Of a stretch of 64,000 nucleotides of DNA, positions 26,231 to 33,962 are shown piece after piece (the stretch's first letter is position 1; every line of letters begins with the position of its first letter). A program made the position numbers and the translations under genes. Below the pieces are notes generated by a model. It had not been told where the DNA came from, searched no databases, and saw only the letters and a program-made list of their open reading frames with translations. The DNA comes from an uncultured Prevotellaceae bacterium (lineage in GTDB: Bacteria; Bacteroidota; Bacteroidia; Bacteroidales; Bacteroidaceae): the NCBI GenBank assembly GCA_947165505.1, contig CAMVAT010000003.1, forward strand, positions 1-64,000. Direction: 5' to 3'.

Positions 26231-27331
26231 TCACCCCCTGAGGGCGAGGTTGTAGTTGTAGTAGCTGCTGTCGCCTGTGATGTCTTTGATGACGCGGATG
26301 AACGAGGGGAACCTGACGTCCTCGCCCTCGGTGATGCCTTTCGTCTCGAGTATCATCATGCCCGGGTGTGGCGAGATGAAACTGTCGAGTTCGAAGAACT
26401 GGCCTTTCCAGATGAAGCTCTTCCTGATTTTGTGGATGGTGAGGCGGTAAGGGTCGGCCTGTTGCAGCAGCGACTGGTATAGGTTGTTGCTCACCTGACG
26501 TTCGGTCTCCAGCTGTTCGCGGTCGGAGATGCGTTTTTTTGTGGTATGTACGTTGACGAACTTCCCGTTCCATCCATGTCGGCGCAGTCGCACCTCGCAT
26601 CCCGGTTCGGCCACGAGGTATGTCTGTGTGATGTCGCTCTCGATGGCGCTCTGCACCTCGCCGGTCAGTTCCACCAGGTATTTGCGCTCCTCGACGATAG
26701 GCTGGGGCAGTCCGAGCACGCTGGCTATCTCTTTGAGCACGCGGTTGATCTTGGCGTCGAAGTCTTCATGGTTGTTAATCACGCGCAGGTGCGAGTGCCC
26801 CGTCCATGCCTCGATCACTCGTTTGTCGAGCATGCGTGCAATCTGCAGTCCCTCCTCGTCGGCCTTCTCGTTGCGGCTGGCGTTGTTGCTCGTGGTGTAG
26901 AACTGCTCGGCGCCGTCGGCGGCGCTCACCAAGTGCAGCACGGCATCGTAGCGTGTGTCGCGCAGTTCGGCAGTCGAGGTGCCCACGGCCCGGGTGATCT
27001 CGTCCCACATCTCGGGTGCCATATAGGCCGAGATGTCCATGGCGCCGCGGTCGCATACGATGACGCATGGCCCTTCGCACGCCTCGGCCATGCGCATGAA
27101 CTTATCCTCCAGGGCCAGTTGTATCTCGAGCGTGGCTTTCTCGCCCTCGTAGAAGAAGTCTTTGTTTTTCGTCAGGTAGTCCATGCCCGCTTGGGTGAAC
27201 ATCGTAGGCACTTCGGGAATGGTAAACACCTTGTATCCTAAGCTCGAGAAGTGTTCTATCACTCTCACTAATGCGGTCGTCTTGCCCGCGCAGGGTCCTC
27301 CGGTGAGGACGATTCTCTTGATATCTTTCAT
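26231..27331 (-). CDS. AAA_28-type ATPase fused to a CYTH-like domain (TTD14-like)
   Basis: A 366-residue cytoplasmic protein of two parts. Residues 1-~190 are a P-loop kinase-like ATPase with Walker A GGPCAGKTT (11-19) and CDRGAMDISAY, the AAA_28 pattern. Residues ~210-366 form a CYTH/triphosphate-tunnel-like beta barrel (ERKYLVELTG, EVRLRRHGWNGKF, TKKRISDREQLETERQV). The same order occurs in the eukaryotic TTD14 protein, which binds GTP and phosphoinositides. The bacterial role is unknown; nucleotide or polyphosphate chemistry is a reasonable guess from CYTH enzymes. A minus-strand -7 element (CAAAAGTA, 27364-27371) lies 33 bases upstream. Confidence 0.8.
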   Translation of the reverse strand: MKDIKRIVLTGGPCAGKTTALVRVIEHFSSLGYKVFTIPEVPTMFTQAGMDYLTKNKDFFYEGEKATLEIQLALEDKFMRMAEACEGPCVIVCDRGAMDISAYMAPEMWDEITRAVGTSTAELRDTRYDAVLHLVSAADGAEQFYTTSNNASRNEKADEEGLQIARMLDKRVIEAWTGHSHLRVINNHEDFDAKINRVLKEIASVLGLPQPIVEERKYLVELTGEVQSAIESDITQTYLVAEPGCEVRLRRHGWNGKFVNVHTTKKRISDREQLETERQVSNNLYQSLLQQADPYRLTIHKIRKSFIWKGQFFELDSFISPHPGMMILETKGITEGEDVRFPSFIRVIKDITGDSSYYNYNLALRG

Positions 27332-27363
27332 TGGGTTAGGCTGTTGAGTTGAATAAGTCAGTG

Positions 27364-27434
27364 CAAAAGTACGAAAAGAAATCTGAAAAATACAAGAAGG
27401 AGTCGGATAGTTTTGTATTTTTTCATTACTTTTG
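27364..27434. promoter_or_regulatory. Divergent promoters between the AAA-CYTH gene and the phosphatase gene
   Basis: CAAAAGTA (27364-27371) is TACTTTTG on the minus strand. TACTTTTG at 27427-27434 faces right, 17 bases before the ATG at 27451. This supports 27451 rather than the longer open frame from 27349. Confidence 0.6.
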
Positions 27435-27450
27435 CACCAAAATTCATATC

Positions 27451-27957
27451 ATGACACGTTTATTATTGGTGCGCCATGGTCAGACCGTGGGCAATGTGAA
27501 CCAAATATTACAAGGACAAGACCCGGGCGAACTGACCGACGAGGGCCGCCGCCAGGCCGCAGAGGTACGTGACAAACTCCTTTCAGAGCCTATCGACGCG
27601 TTTTATGCCAGCGACTTGACGCGGGCAGTCGATACTTGCGCCATCATCGCCGCGCCCCATGGTATGGAGGTGCATACCACCCCGCTGCTGCGCGAGCGCG
27701 ACTGGGGCGACTTCACGGGCATGTTCATCCCCGACCTGAAAGATAAGGTGTGGCCCGACAACGTGGAGACCATCGAACAGATGAAAGAGCGTGCGCGGCA
27801 GTTTATGGACCTCATCAGGCGTGAGTATCCCGGGCAGACCGTCGTGGCCGTGGGCCACGGCATCATCAACAAGGCCATGCAGTCGGTATATTACGACCGT
27901 CCGATGCACGAGGTGGAGAAGATGACCAATGCCGAAGTGAGGGTGTTGGAGTTATGA
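27451..27957 (+). CDS. Histidine phosphatase family protein (phosphoglycerate mutase-like)
   Basis: A 168-residue cytoplasmic protein with the catalytic signature LLLVRHGQTVGN; the phosphoryl-acceptor histidine is H9. The second histidine lies in VVAVGHGIINK, the acid/base glutamate in LLRERDWGDF, and YASDLTRAVDT carries the conserved arginine. The family includes sugar, nucleotide and cobalamin-intermediate phosphatases; nothing here identifies the substrate. The length is typical of the short branch. It ends just before a strong inverted repeat. Confidence 0.88.
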   Translation: MTRLLLVRHGQTVGNVNQILQGQDPGELTDEGRRQAAEVRDKLLSEPIDAFYASDLTRAVDTCAIIAAPHGMEVHTTPLLRERDWGDFTGMFIPDLKDKVWPDNVETIEQMKERARQFMDLIRREYPGQTVVAVGHGIINKAMQSVYYDRPMHEVEKMTNAEVRVLEL

Positions 27958-27963
27958 TACACA

Positions 27964-27996
27964 ATTCGGGGGTACCGACCAGCGGTATCCCCGAAT
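27964..27996. terminator. Hairpin behind the histidine phosphatase gene
   Basis: ATTCGGGGGTACC pairs with GGTATCCCCGAAT over 13 bp (one G-U) around a 7-base loop, starting 7 bases after the stop. No T-run follows, so it is a weak or bidirectional terminator or an mRNA-stabilising stem. Confidence 0.55.
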
Positions 27997-28130
27997 CTCG
28001 TAGATATGGATGATTCAAATTTATTAATAACTATCCTGAACAACTTTTACCTTTCATCCACTTTTACCTTCTTAAATCCAATTGCCTGTTGTCGTCCTGA
28101 AAAACAACCTTTGCACATATATAGAGTTAA

Positions 28131-29189
28131 TTAACGGTGTCCTCCATGTCCGCCGCCCGAGCGGGATCCGCCGCCGAAGCTGCCGTGGCCGCCGCCACTT
28201 GAACGTGAGCCTCCGAAACTGCCACCACGGCTGCCGCCAAACGAGCCGCTGCTACGCGAGGGACTCATGCTGCGCGAAGGGGTGCTCATGCTGCGCGAGG
28301 GAGAGCTCATGCTGCGCGAGGGAGCTGTTCTCATTTCACGCGAGGGAGCCGTTCTCATTTCGCGCGAGGGAGCGGTAGTGTGGTTGCTCGGCGTGAAGGT
28401 GCGCGAGGGACGGTCGCCCGACACATGTCCGCCATTGCTGCGGCTGCCTCCGTTGAATCCGCCTTGGTTGTTGCCGTTGCTGCGGCTGGGAGCGGTGGCG
28501 CGGGTCGAGCTCTCGCGGTTGCCGCCGTGTCCGAACGTGCCGTTGTTGTTGCGGCTGCGGTCCATGGCTCCGCGGTTGCCGTTGCCGCGGTTGTCCTGAC
28601 GGTTGCCCATGCCTCCGCGGTTGGCCGAGCGGTTGGGATTGTGGTCGAAACCGTTGCGGTAGTCGCCGCGCTCAAAACCGTTGCGCATGCCCTGATGATG
28701 GTCTCTGCCGCGATTGTCACGAGGTCCGAAGTGGCGTCCGTGATACCAGCTGCGTCCGCCGTTGTGGTGCCAGCTGTGTCCGCCGCGATAGACGTGGTAG
28801 AAGTGCGGGCGTCCGAAGTAGAAGTAGTCGCGGTAGGGGTAGCGGGCGTAGATGCCGAAGTGCCAGTAGCCGGCGTCCCAGTAGAGGGGGCGGTAGAAAT
28901 AGGTGGCGGCACAGAATGCCCGGTACTGCCAGTCGAGCAGGATATAGCTCATGTCCATGTTGCGGTAGTTCCAGTAGGCTCCGTAGAGGTCGGCCTGTGT
29001 GTTGATGCTCAGCAGGTAGTCGAGGTTGATCTCGTAGGCTGCCTCATACTGGTCTTCGGTCAGGTTGAGCTCGTAAGCCATTTTGTCGGTCAGGAACAGC
29101 GCCTGCTGACGGGCCTGCTCATAGCCCATTGCGTTAGCCGATACTGTTACTGCGAACAGTGCTGTCAGTGCTACTAATAACTTCTTCAT
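28131..29189 (-). CDS. Secreted low-complexity protein rich in Ser, Arg, Gly, Asn and His
   Basis: A 352-residue protein with a signal peptide (MKKLLVALTALFAVTVSANA). Residues ~20-130 form an ordered part with a helical LTEDQYEAAYEINLDYLLS followed by an aromatic-rich stretch (YFYRPLYWDAGYWHFGIYAR). After that come Asn/Arg/Gly-rich and His-rich segments, then a run of APSREMRT and SPSRSMS repeats, ending in GGSR/GGGHG repeats. The tail is cationic and disordered. The family is not recognised. A cell-surface or nucleic-acid/polyanion-binding role is only a composition-based guess. It lies between the phosphatase and the Wzi gene, transcribed away from both. Confidence 0.8.
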   Translation of the reverse strand: MKKLLVALTALFAVTVSANAMGYEQARQQALFLTDKMAYELNLTEDQYEAAYEINLDYLLSINTQADLYGAYWNYRNMDMSYILLDWQYRAFCAATYFYRPLYWDAGYWHFGIYARYPYRDYFYFGRPHFYHVYRGGHSWHHNGGRSWYHGRHFGPRDNRGRDHHQGMRNGFERGDYRNGFDHNPNRSANRGGMGNRQDNRGNGNRGAMDRSRNNNGTFGHGGNRESSTRATAPSRSNGNNQGGFNGGSRSNGGHVSGDRPSRTFTPSNHTTAPSREMRTAPSREMRTAPSRSMSSPSRSMSTPSRSMSPSRSSGSFGGSRGGSFGGSRSSGGGHGSFGGGSRSGGGHGGHR

Positions 29190-29341
29190 AGTTGTATGTT
29201 TTTTTATTGTTGATACTCGTTGTTATCTTTTCACGATGCAAAGAAACAAAGAAAAAATAGCATGCCAAAAGGATTTTCCCTAAAGTGGCGGGGAAAATCC
29301 CTATAGGTTGATTACGGGTGTTTGAGATTTGTAGTCAAAAA

Positions 29342-29373
29342 TTTGGCTGGCTCGCAAAATCTTATTATTTTTG
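29342..29373 (+). promoter_or_regulatory. Promoter of the Wzi gene
   Basis: TTTG at 29342-29345 and TATTTTTG at 29366-29373 are 20 bases apart, a full Bacteroidetes -33/-7 pair, 38 bases before the Wzi start codon. Confidence 0.7.
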
Positions 29374-29411
29374 CAGCAACTAGACTGAAGTGAGAACAGT
29401 CTTATGACGTT

Positions 29412-30998
29412 ATGAAGAAGTTATTCCTTATTATATCCTCGCTCATGCTCTCTTTACATCTCTGTGCGCAGACAGACGATGCAGAGGAGAAGAACCCAGA
29501 ACCCCTGCGCGGACTTGAATACCGTGTAGAGGCGCAAGGGTCGTTCTCGGGCGAGAAGACCCCGCTATGGCTCAATGCCAACCGATACGGCCTGTCGTCG
29601 CTCGAAGGCAGCAACGGCTATCTGCGCGCCGCTGTAGAGCGCCCTCTGTCAGTGGATGAAGAGCGGCGTTGGGGTATCGGCTACGGCGTAGATGTAGCAG
29701 TGCCGTTCAACTATACCTCGAAGTTCGTGGTGCAACAGGCCTACGCCGAGGGGCGCTGGTTGCATGGCACGCTCACGGTGGGCAGCAAGCAATATCCCAT
29801 GCAGCTGAAAAACAACGACTTGAGCAGCGGGTCTCAGACGCTCGGTATCAATGCGCGCCCCGTGCCCCAGGTGCGGCTGGCGCTGCCCGACTACTGGACG
29901 CTGCCATTCGCCAACGGGTGGCTGCAACTCAAGGGACATCTCGCCTACGGGTGGTTCACCGACGGCAAATGGCAGGAAGACTTCGCCGGGCCGCAAGGCA
30001 AGCACGCCGAGAGCGTGAAATACCACAGCAAGGCGGGATACCTACGCATTGGCAATGCTGAGCGTTTCTTCCCCTTCTCCGTGGAATTGGGATTGGAGAC
30101 TGCCTCTATTTACGGCGGTAAGGCCTACGTGCCACAGCCCGACGGCACCATGCAGACGCTCGAGGGCGAGACAGGGCTGAAAGCGATGTGGCATGCCTTC
30201 AAGGGCGGCGGCGAGGATGCCGGTGAGACCGTCTATACCAACTACTCGGGCGACATGCTCGGGTCGTGGGTGATGCGCATGAACTGGGACGAGGACACGT
30301 GGCGGCTGAGCGTCTATGCCGATAAGTTCTTTGAAGACCATTCGTCGATGCTGCAAGTCGATCTCGACGGCTATCAGGAGGGCGACAACTGGCAGGCGCC
30401 GTCGTCAAAGAAGCATCTCTTCCTCTACGACTTCAAAGACTGGATGCTCGGGGCCGAACTGCATTTCAAGTACGACCGCCCCGTGAATACCATTCTTTTT
30501 GAGTATCTCTACACCAAATACCAGAGCGGACCGATTTATCACGACCATACGCAGAACATCGCCGACCATCTAGGCGGAATAGACGATTTCTACAACCACT
30601 ACATGTATCCCGGATGGCAGCACTGGGGGCAGGTGATGGGCAATCCCCTCTATCTGTCGCCTGTCTATAACGACGACGGGGCACTCGAGGTGCGCAACAA
30701 CCGATTCGTGGCTTTCCACCTCGGCATCGACGGACAACCCTTCGAGGGCTTCAAATACCGGGTGCTCGCCTCCTACCAAGAGGGGTGGGGCACATACGCC
30801 GACCCCTATATCCACAAGCATCACGGCGTGAGCTTCCTCACAGAGGCTGCCTACGATTTCGACGAGCGCACCCCGCGCCTTGACGGATGGAGCGCTCGGC
30901 TGGGCTTCGCCATGGACTTCGGTGGCATTCGCGGCAATCACCACGGAGTGCAACTGACCGTAGCCAAAAAGGGATTGTTCCAAAAAAACAGAAGATGA
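29412..30998 (+). CDS. Capsule assembly Wzi family protein
   Basis: A 528-residue outer-membrane beta-barrel protein with a signal peptide (MKKLFLIISSLMLSLHLCAQ). The N-terminal pattern YRVEAQGSFSGEKTPLWLNANRYGL and the repeated amphipathic strands (GTLTVGSKQYPMQLKNN, GWLQLKGHLAYGWF) match the Bacteroidetes Wzi family. In enterobacteria Wzi binds exported capsule to the surface. Its position just upstream of the polysaccharide synthesis locus (31561-44626) fits the same job here. It has its own promoter. Confidence 0.88.
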   Translation: MKKLFLIISSLMLSLHLCAQTDDAEEKNPEPLRGLEYRVEAQGSFSGEKTPLWLNANRYGLSSLEGSNGYLRAAVERPLSVDEERRWGIGYGVDVAVPFNYTSKFVVQQAYAEGRWLHGTLTVGSKQYPMQLKNNDLSSGSQTLGINARPVPQVRLALPDYWTLPFANGWLQLKGHLAYGWFTDGKWQEDFAGPQGKHAESVKYHSKAGYLRIGNAERFFPFSVELGLETASIYGGKAYVPQPDGTMQTLEGETGLKAMWHAFKGGGEDAGETVYTNYSGDMLGSWVMRMNWDEDTWRLSVYADKFFEDHSSMLQVDLDGYQEGDNWQAPSSKKHLFLYDFKDWMLGAELHFKYDRPVNTILFEYLYTKYQSGPIYHDHTQNIADHLGGIDDFYNHYMYPGWQHWGQVMGNPLYLSPVYNDDGALEVRNNRFVAFHLGIDGQPFEGFKYRVLASYQEGWGTYADPYIHKHHGVSFLTEAAYDFDERTPRLDGWSARLGFAMDFGGIRGNHHGVQLTVAKKGLFQKNRR

Positions 30999-30999
30999 T

Positions 31000-31077
31000 C
31001 AACGGATGCCACGGATGAAACGGATGAGATATAAAGGATGAAACGGATGATTTCCGTGCAATCCGTATTATCCGTTG
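31000..31077. repeat. Inverted-repeat element (CAACGGAT...ATCCGTTG), copy 1
   Basis: CAACGGATGCCACGGATGA on the left faces TTTCCGTGCAATCCGTATTA and ATCCGTTG on the right, a long imperfect hairpin made of ACGGAT units directly behind the Wzi stop. The right end ATCCGTTGTCTAATAAA is shared with the element ending near 56780. Confidence 0.65.
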
Positions 31078-31095
31078 TCTAATAAAAAGAATAAT

Positions 31096-31539
31096 ATGAA
31101 AACAACGATATATATGTTTTTGTGCGCTGTCATGGCGAGCCTTGTCTTGTCGGGCTGCGACATCGAGACTTCCGGCAACGGCGATCTGGACGGATATTGG
31201 AGCTTGCGTCGGATAGACACCCTGGCTACGGCCGGCACCGCCGATGTGAGCGAGCGGCGCATCTTCTGGTCGGTGCAGCACGACTTGTTGCAGACCGACG
31301 ACCACACCCATGCCCACACCTCGTGCCTCTTCCGCTTCCAGCACACGGGCAATACACTCATGGTCTCGTCGCCGTATTATTATGGGCGCATCGAGGGCGA
31401 CCAGCCCGTAGAGGATGTCGAGGCACTGCGCCCCTTCGGCATCAATGCCATCCCCGAGACGTTCGCCATCGACAAACTCAACAGTAGCGACATGGTGCTC
31501 CGCTCTGAGACGCTGACCCTGTATTTCCGGAAGTACTGA
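31096..31539 (+). CDS. Small lipoprotein with a lipocalin-like domain
   Basis: A 147-residue protein with a lipoprotein signal (MKTTIYMFLCAVMASLVLSG, then C21). The mature part is beta-rich: GYWSLRRIDTL is the typical start of lipocalin-like Bacteroidetes domains (DUF4847-type, from memory), followed by SCLFRFQHTGNTLMVS and LYFRKY at the end. The start is ATG 31096; an in-frame TTG at 31075 lies before the signal. It sits between Wzi and the convergent WecA-like gene, so an envelope role with the capsule system is possible but unproven. Confidence 0.75.
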   Translation: MKTTIYMFLCAVMASLVLSGCDIETSGNGDLDGYWSLRRIDTLATAGTADVSERRIFWSVQHDLLQTDDHTHAHTSCLFRFQHTGNTLMVSSPYYYGRIEGDQPVEDVEALRPFGINAIPETFAIDKLNSSDMVLRSETLTLYFRKY

Positions 31540-31560
31540 CGGACGGCGCTGAACTTGTCG

Positions 31561-32670
31561 TCACTTGCCAGCTTCTTCTTGCGCTGAGGCGATGAAACTG
31601 TTCACCACGCGGTGAAACAGCACATAGATGAGAATGTCGATGAGGATAATCCAAGTGAGGATGAGACCGACAATCTGGTAAAGAAACAGATTGATGACCG
31701 TATAGGCGATGGCAAACAGCAGGATGGTGATCAATGCTTGATGCTGCGTCATGCCAGCCAGCATCAGCCGGTGGTGGATATGGTTCTTGTCGGCAGAGAA
31801 AAGAGGCTTCCGGTGATGCAGACGCACGAATACCACCCGCACCACGTCGAACATCGGAATGATGAGCAGTGTGAGCGACAGCATCAGACTGTCGGTGCGG
31901 AAAGGCATCACCATGGGATTGTCCATGGCAAACTTCACAAACAGAAATCCGAGAATGAAACCCAGCGTGAGCGACCCTGAGTCGCCCATAAATAGTTTGG
32001 TGTTCTTCTCCGCCTTTCCCCAGATGTTGAAATAGAGGAAGGCCACAATCACTCCCATCAGTCCGGCGATGAGGATGCTGTATATCCACAGACCTTCGGT
32101 GAAGAAGCAATAGAGGAATCCGCCCAGGGCCAGGAGCGACAGACCGCCCGCCAGACCGTCGATGCCGTCGATCAGGTTGATGGCGTTGTCGATGAATACG
32201 ATGATGAACACCGTGAGCGGTGCCCCCACCCAATAGGGTATCTCGTGGATGCCCAGAAAACCATAGAAATTGTTGATATACAGATTGCTCAGCGGCAGGA
32301 AACTCGCCGCTATCACCTGCACGATAAATTTCGTGGTGGCTTTCAGACCGAAGATATCGTCGATGATGCCCGTGATGTAGATGAGCATCAGACTGATGAA
32401 AAACATGACCGTCCACAGACTGACATCAAAGCGCGAGACACCCGACTGGTAGTCGAAGAGGAATAGCGAGCCGATAAATGCCAGCAGCATACTGGGTATG
32501 AAGCACAATCCACCCAGCCGCGGGATGGAATTGGTGTGCACCTTGCGCTCGTTGGGTATGTCGTATAGCTTTTTACGCTTGCAATAGTCCAATATGACGG
32601 GGATGAAAACCAACCCGCATACCGCACTTAGAAAAAAGGCTGAAAAGACATATAGTATATAGGGACTCAT
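31561..32670 (-). CDS. Undecaprenyl-phosphate sugar-1-phosphate transferase (WecA/TagO type, MraY family)
   Basis: A 369-residue polytopic inner-membrane enzyme (about 10-11 helices). Family motifs: the early KVHTNSIPRLGGL, the Mg-binding IDDIFGL, DNAINLIDGIDGLAGG, the active-site loop FMGDSGSLTLG, and HHRKPLFSADKNHIHH. WecA-type enzymes start glycan assembly by moving a HexNAc-1-phosphate (usually GlcNAc) from the UDP-sugar to undecaprenyl phosphate. It is divergent from the polymerase-flippase operon starting at 32901. A second, unrelated initiating enzyme lies at 43991. Confidence 0.92.
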   Translation of the reverse strand: MSPYILYVFSAFFLSAVCGLVFIPVILDYCKRKKLYDIPNERKVHTNSIPRLGGLCFIPSMLLAFIGSLFLFDYQSGVSRFDVSLWTVMFFISLMLIYITGIIDDIFGLKATTKFIVQVIAASFLPLSNLYINNFYGFLGIHEIPYWVGAPLTVFIIVFIDNAINLIDGIDGLAGGLSLLALGGFLYCFFTEGLWIYSILIAGLMGVIVAFLYFNIWGKAEKNTKLFMGDSGSLTLGFILGFLFVKFAMDNPMVMPFRTDSLMLSLTLLIIPMFDVVRVVFVRLHHRKPLFSADKNHIHHRLMLAGMTQHQALITILLFAIAYTVINLFLYQIVGLILTWIILIDILIYVLFHRVVNSFIASAQEEAGK

Positions 32671-32809
32671 GATTTAGGCTTTGCCAGATTCGTATATAAT
32701 AACTATGAAGTGGTAAGAATTATTGTGTCAGGCCTGTGTTTTTTCACCAGAGGCGAGAGGTGGGCGGCGTGGGACGGGAGATGAACCGGCCCAAATGAAA
32801 AAAAAGTGT

Positions 32810-32847
32810 GGCAAACTTGTATAATCAAATGGTTTGCCTTATCTTTG
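32810..32847 (+). promoter_or_regulatory. Polysaccharide operon promoter overlapped by an operator-like inverted repeat
   Basis: TATCTTTG (32840-32847) is a -7 element. Immediately upstream GGCAAAC (32810-32816) and GTTTGCC (32832-32838) form a perfect 7-bp inverted repeat with centres about 22 bases apart, spanning the -33 to -7 spacer. This is a typical place for a dimeric regulator, or a hairpin. No regulator gene is adjacent. Confidence 0.55.
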
Positions 32848-32900
32848 CACACTAAATGACAGTCCGAAGCGGCAGTCGCTAAGTGTGTAACAACAAATCT

Positions 32901-33959
32901 ATGCTGGTAGCCATCGTCTTTATATTTGCCGTTTGCCTCTCTTTTTCTCTATTTGAAGAGAATATGAAAAAAAGAGACAAACTCTTGGTGATGGCAGCCG
33001 TAGGCTTGGTGATGATACTCATAGCCGGCACTCGCGGGGTGCTGGATACCCCCGACTCGGAAAACTACGAGTCGATGTTTGACGAGACGACCTCCATCGA
33101 CGATGACAGCATCCGCGAACCCAGTTTCAGTATCATCTCCTATTATCTCAACATGTTCGGCTTCGGCATCAATGCGCTCTTTTTCGTATATGCCTTCCTT
33201 TCCGTGCCTCTGCGCTTGGGAGCGATATGGAAATTGTCTAAGTGGCCCCTCCTCACGCTCAGCATTTATATCTCATTCTATTACCAGCTTCACGACCTGG
33301 TGCAAATCCGTTGCGCCGTGGCGTCGGCCGCTTTCTTCTTCGCTATTTATTATCATCTGGAGCACAGAAATAAGATGGCGCTGCTGTGGATTGCTATCGG
33401 CGTGTTTTTCCATTATTCCGCTGTTGCCGGCTTGCTCATCTTCCTGTTTAACAACAAACCACTGGAACGGCGGCATATCCTATTCCTCTTGGGCGTGCTG
33501 TTGTTTGGCGTCGCATTCTATTTCTCGGGATTAGACATCTCGTTCTTCGTGCCCGAACAGTTAGGAGGCGACCGTATGCAATTTTACCGTCAACTGAAAG
33601 AAAACGGTATCGAGGGTGATTTAGAGGGTCTGGTCTTCTATAAGAATCCCATGGTGTTGACCAACATCGCGCTCTATCTGGGTTGTATCTATTTCCACAA
33701 GACGCTCACCGAGCAATACAAGTATCTGCCCTTCATGTTGAAGATGATGGCTGTGGCGTTCTTCTTCCTCTTGACCATGACCAATATCAGTTCGGTGGTG
33801 TCCAGTCGTCTGTATGAGTATTTCGACGTGGTGTCTATCTTCCTCTGGACGGCGGTGATATATGCGTTCAAACCGGCTTGGGGCGGCAAGGTGCTGGTGC
33901 ATGTGGTGTCGTCGGCACGGTTGCTCTATAGTGTGCTCATCTATACCTTACATTTATAA
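32901..33959 (+). CDS. EpsG-family polysaccharide polymerase (Wzy-like membrane protein)
   Basis: A 352-residue polytopic membrane protein with about nine or ten hydrophobic segments. The first cytoplasmic loop has AGTRGVLDTPDSENYESMF, close to the GTRyxxGtDyxxY pattern of EpsG proteins. Such proteins polymerise lipid-linked repeat units in the periplasm. It is the first gene of the operon behind the inverted-repeat promoter, followed 3 bases later by the flippase. I chose the ATG at 32901; a GTG at 32883 in the same frame would add six residues. Confidence 0.8.
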   Translation: MLVAIVFIFAVCLSFSLFEENMKKRDKLLVMAAVGLVMILIAGTRGVLDTPDSENYESMFDETTSIDDDSIREPSFSIISYYLNMFGFGINALFFVYAFLSVPLRLGAIWKLSKWPLLTLSIYISFYYQLHDLVQIRCAVASAAFFFAIYYHLEHRNKMALLWIAIGVFFHYSAVAGLLIFLFNNKPLERRHILFLLGVLLFGVAFYFSGLDISFFVPEQLGGDRMQFYRQLKENGIEGDLEGLVFYKNPMVLTNIALYLGCIYFHKTLTEQYKYLPFMLKMMAVAFFFLLTMTNISSVVSSRLYEYFDVVSIFLWTAVIYAFKPAWGGKVLVHVVSSARLLYSVLIYTLHL

Positions 33960-33962
33960 ACG

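Noticed and set aside
28355..29177. Plus-strand and alternative minus-strand open frames over the low-complexity secreted protein
   Set aside because: Alternative readings of the repetitive GC-rich gene; only the 28131-29189 frame has a signal peptide and an ordered domain.
32810..32838. Invertible capsule promoter
   Set aside because: The 7-bp inverted repeat encloses only 15 bases and no site-specific recombinase is nearby; an operator is more likely.
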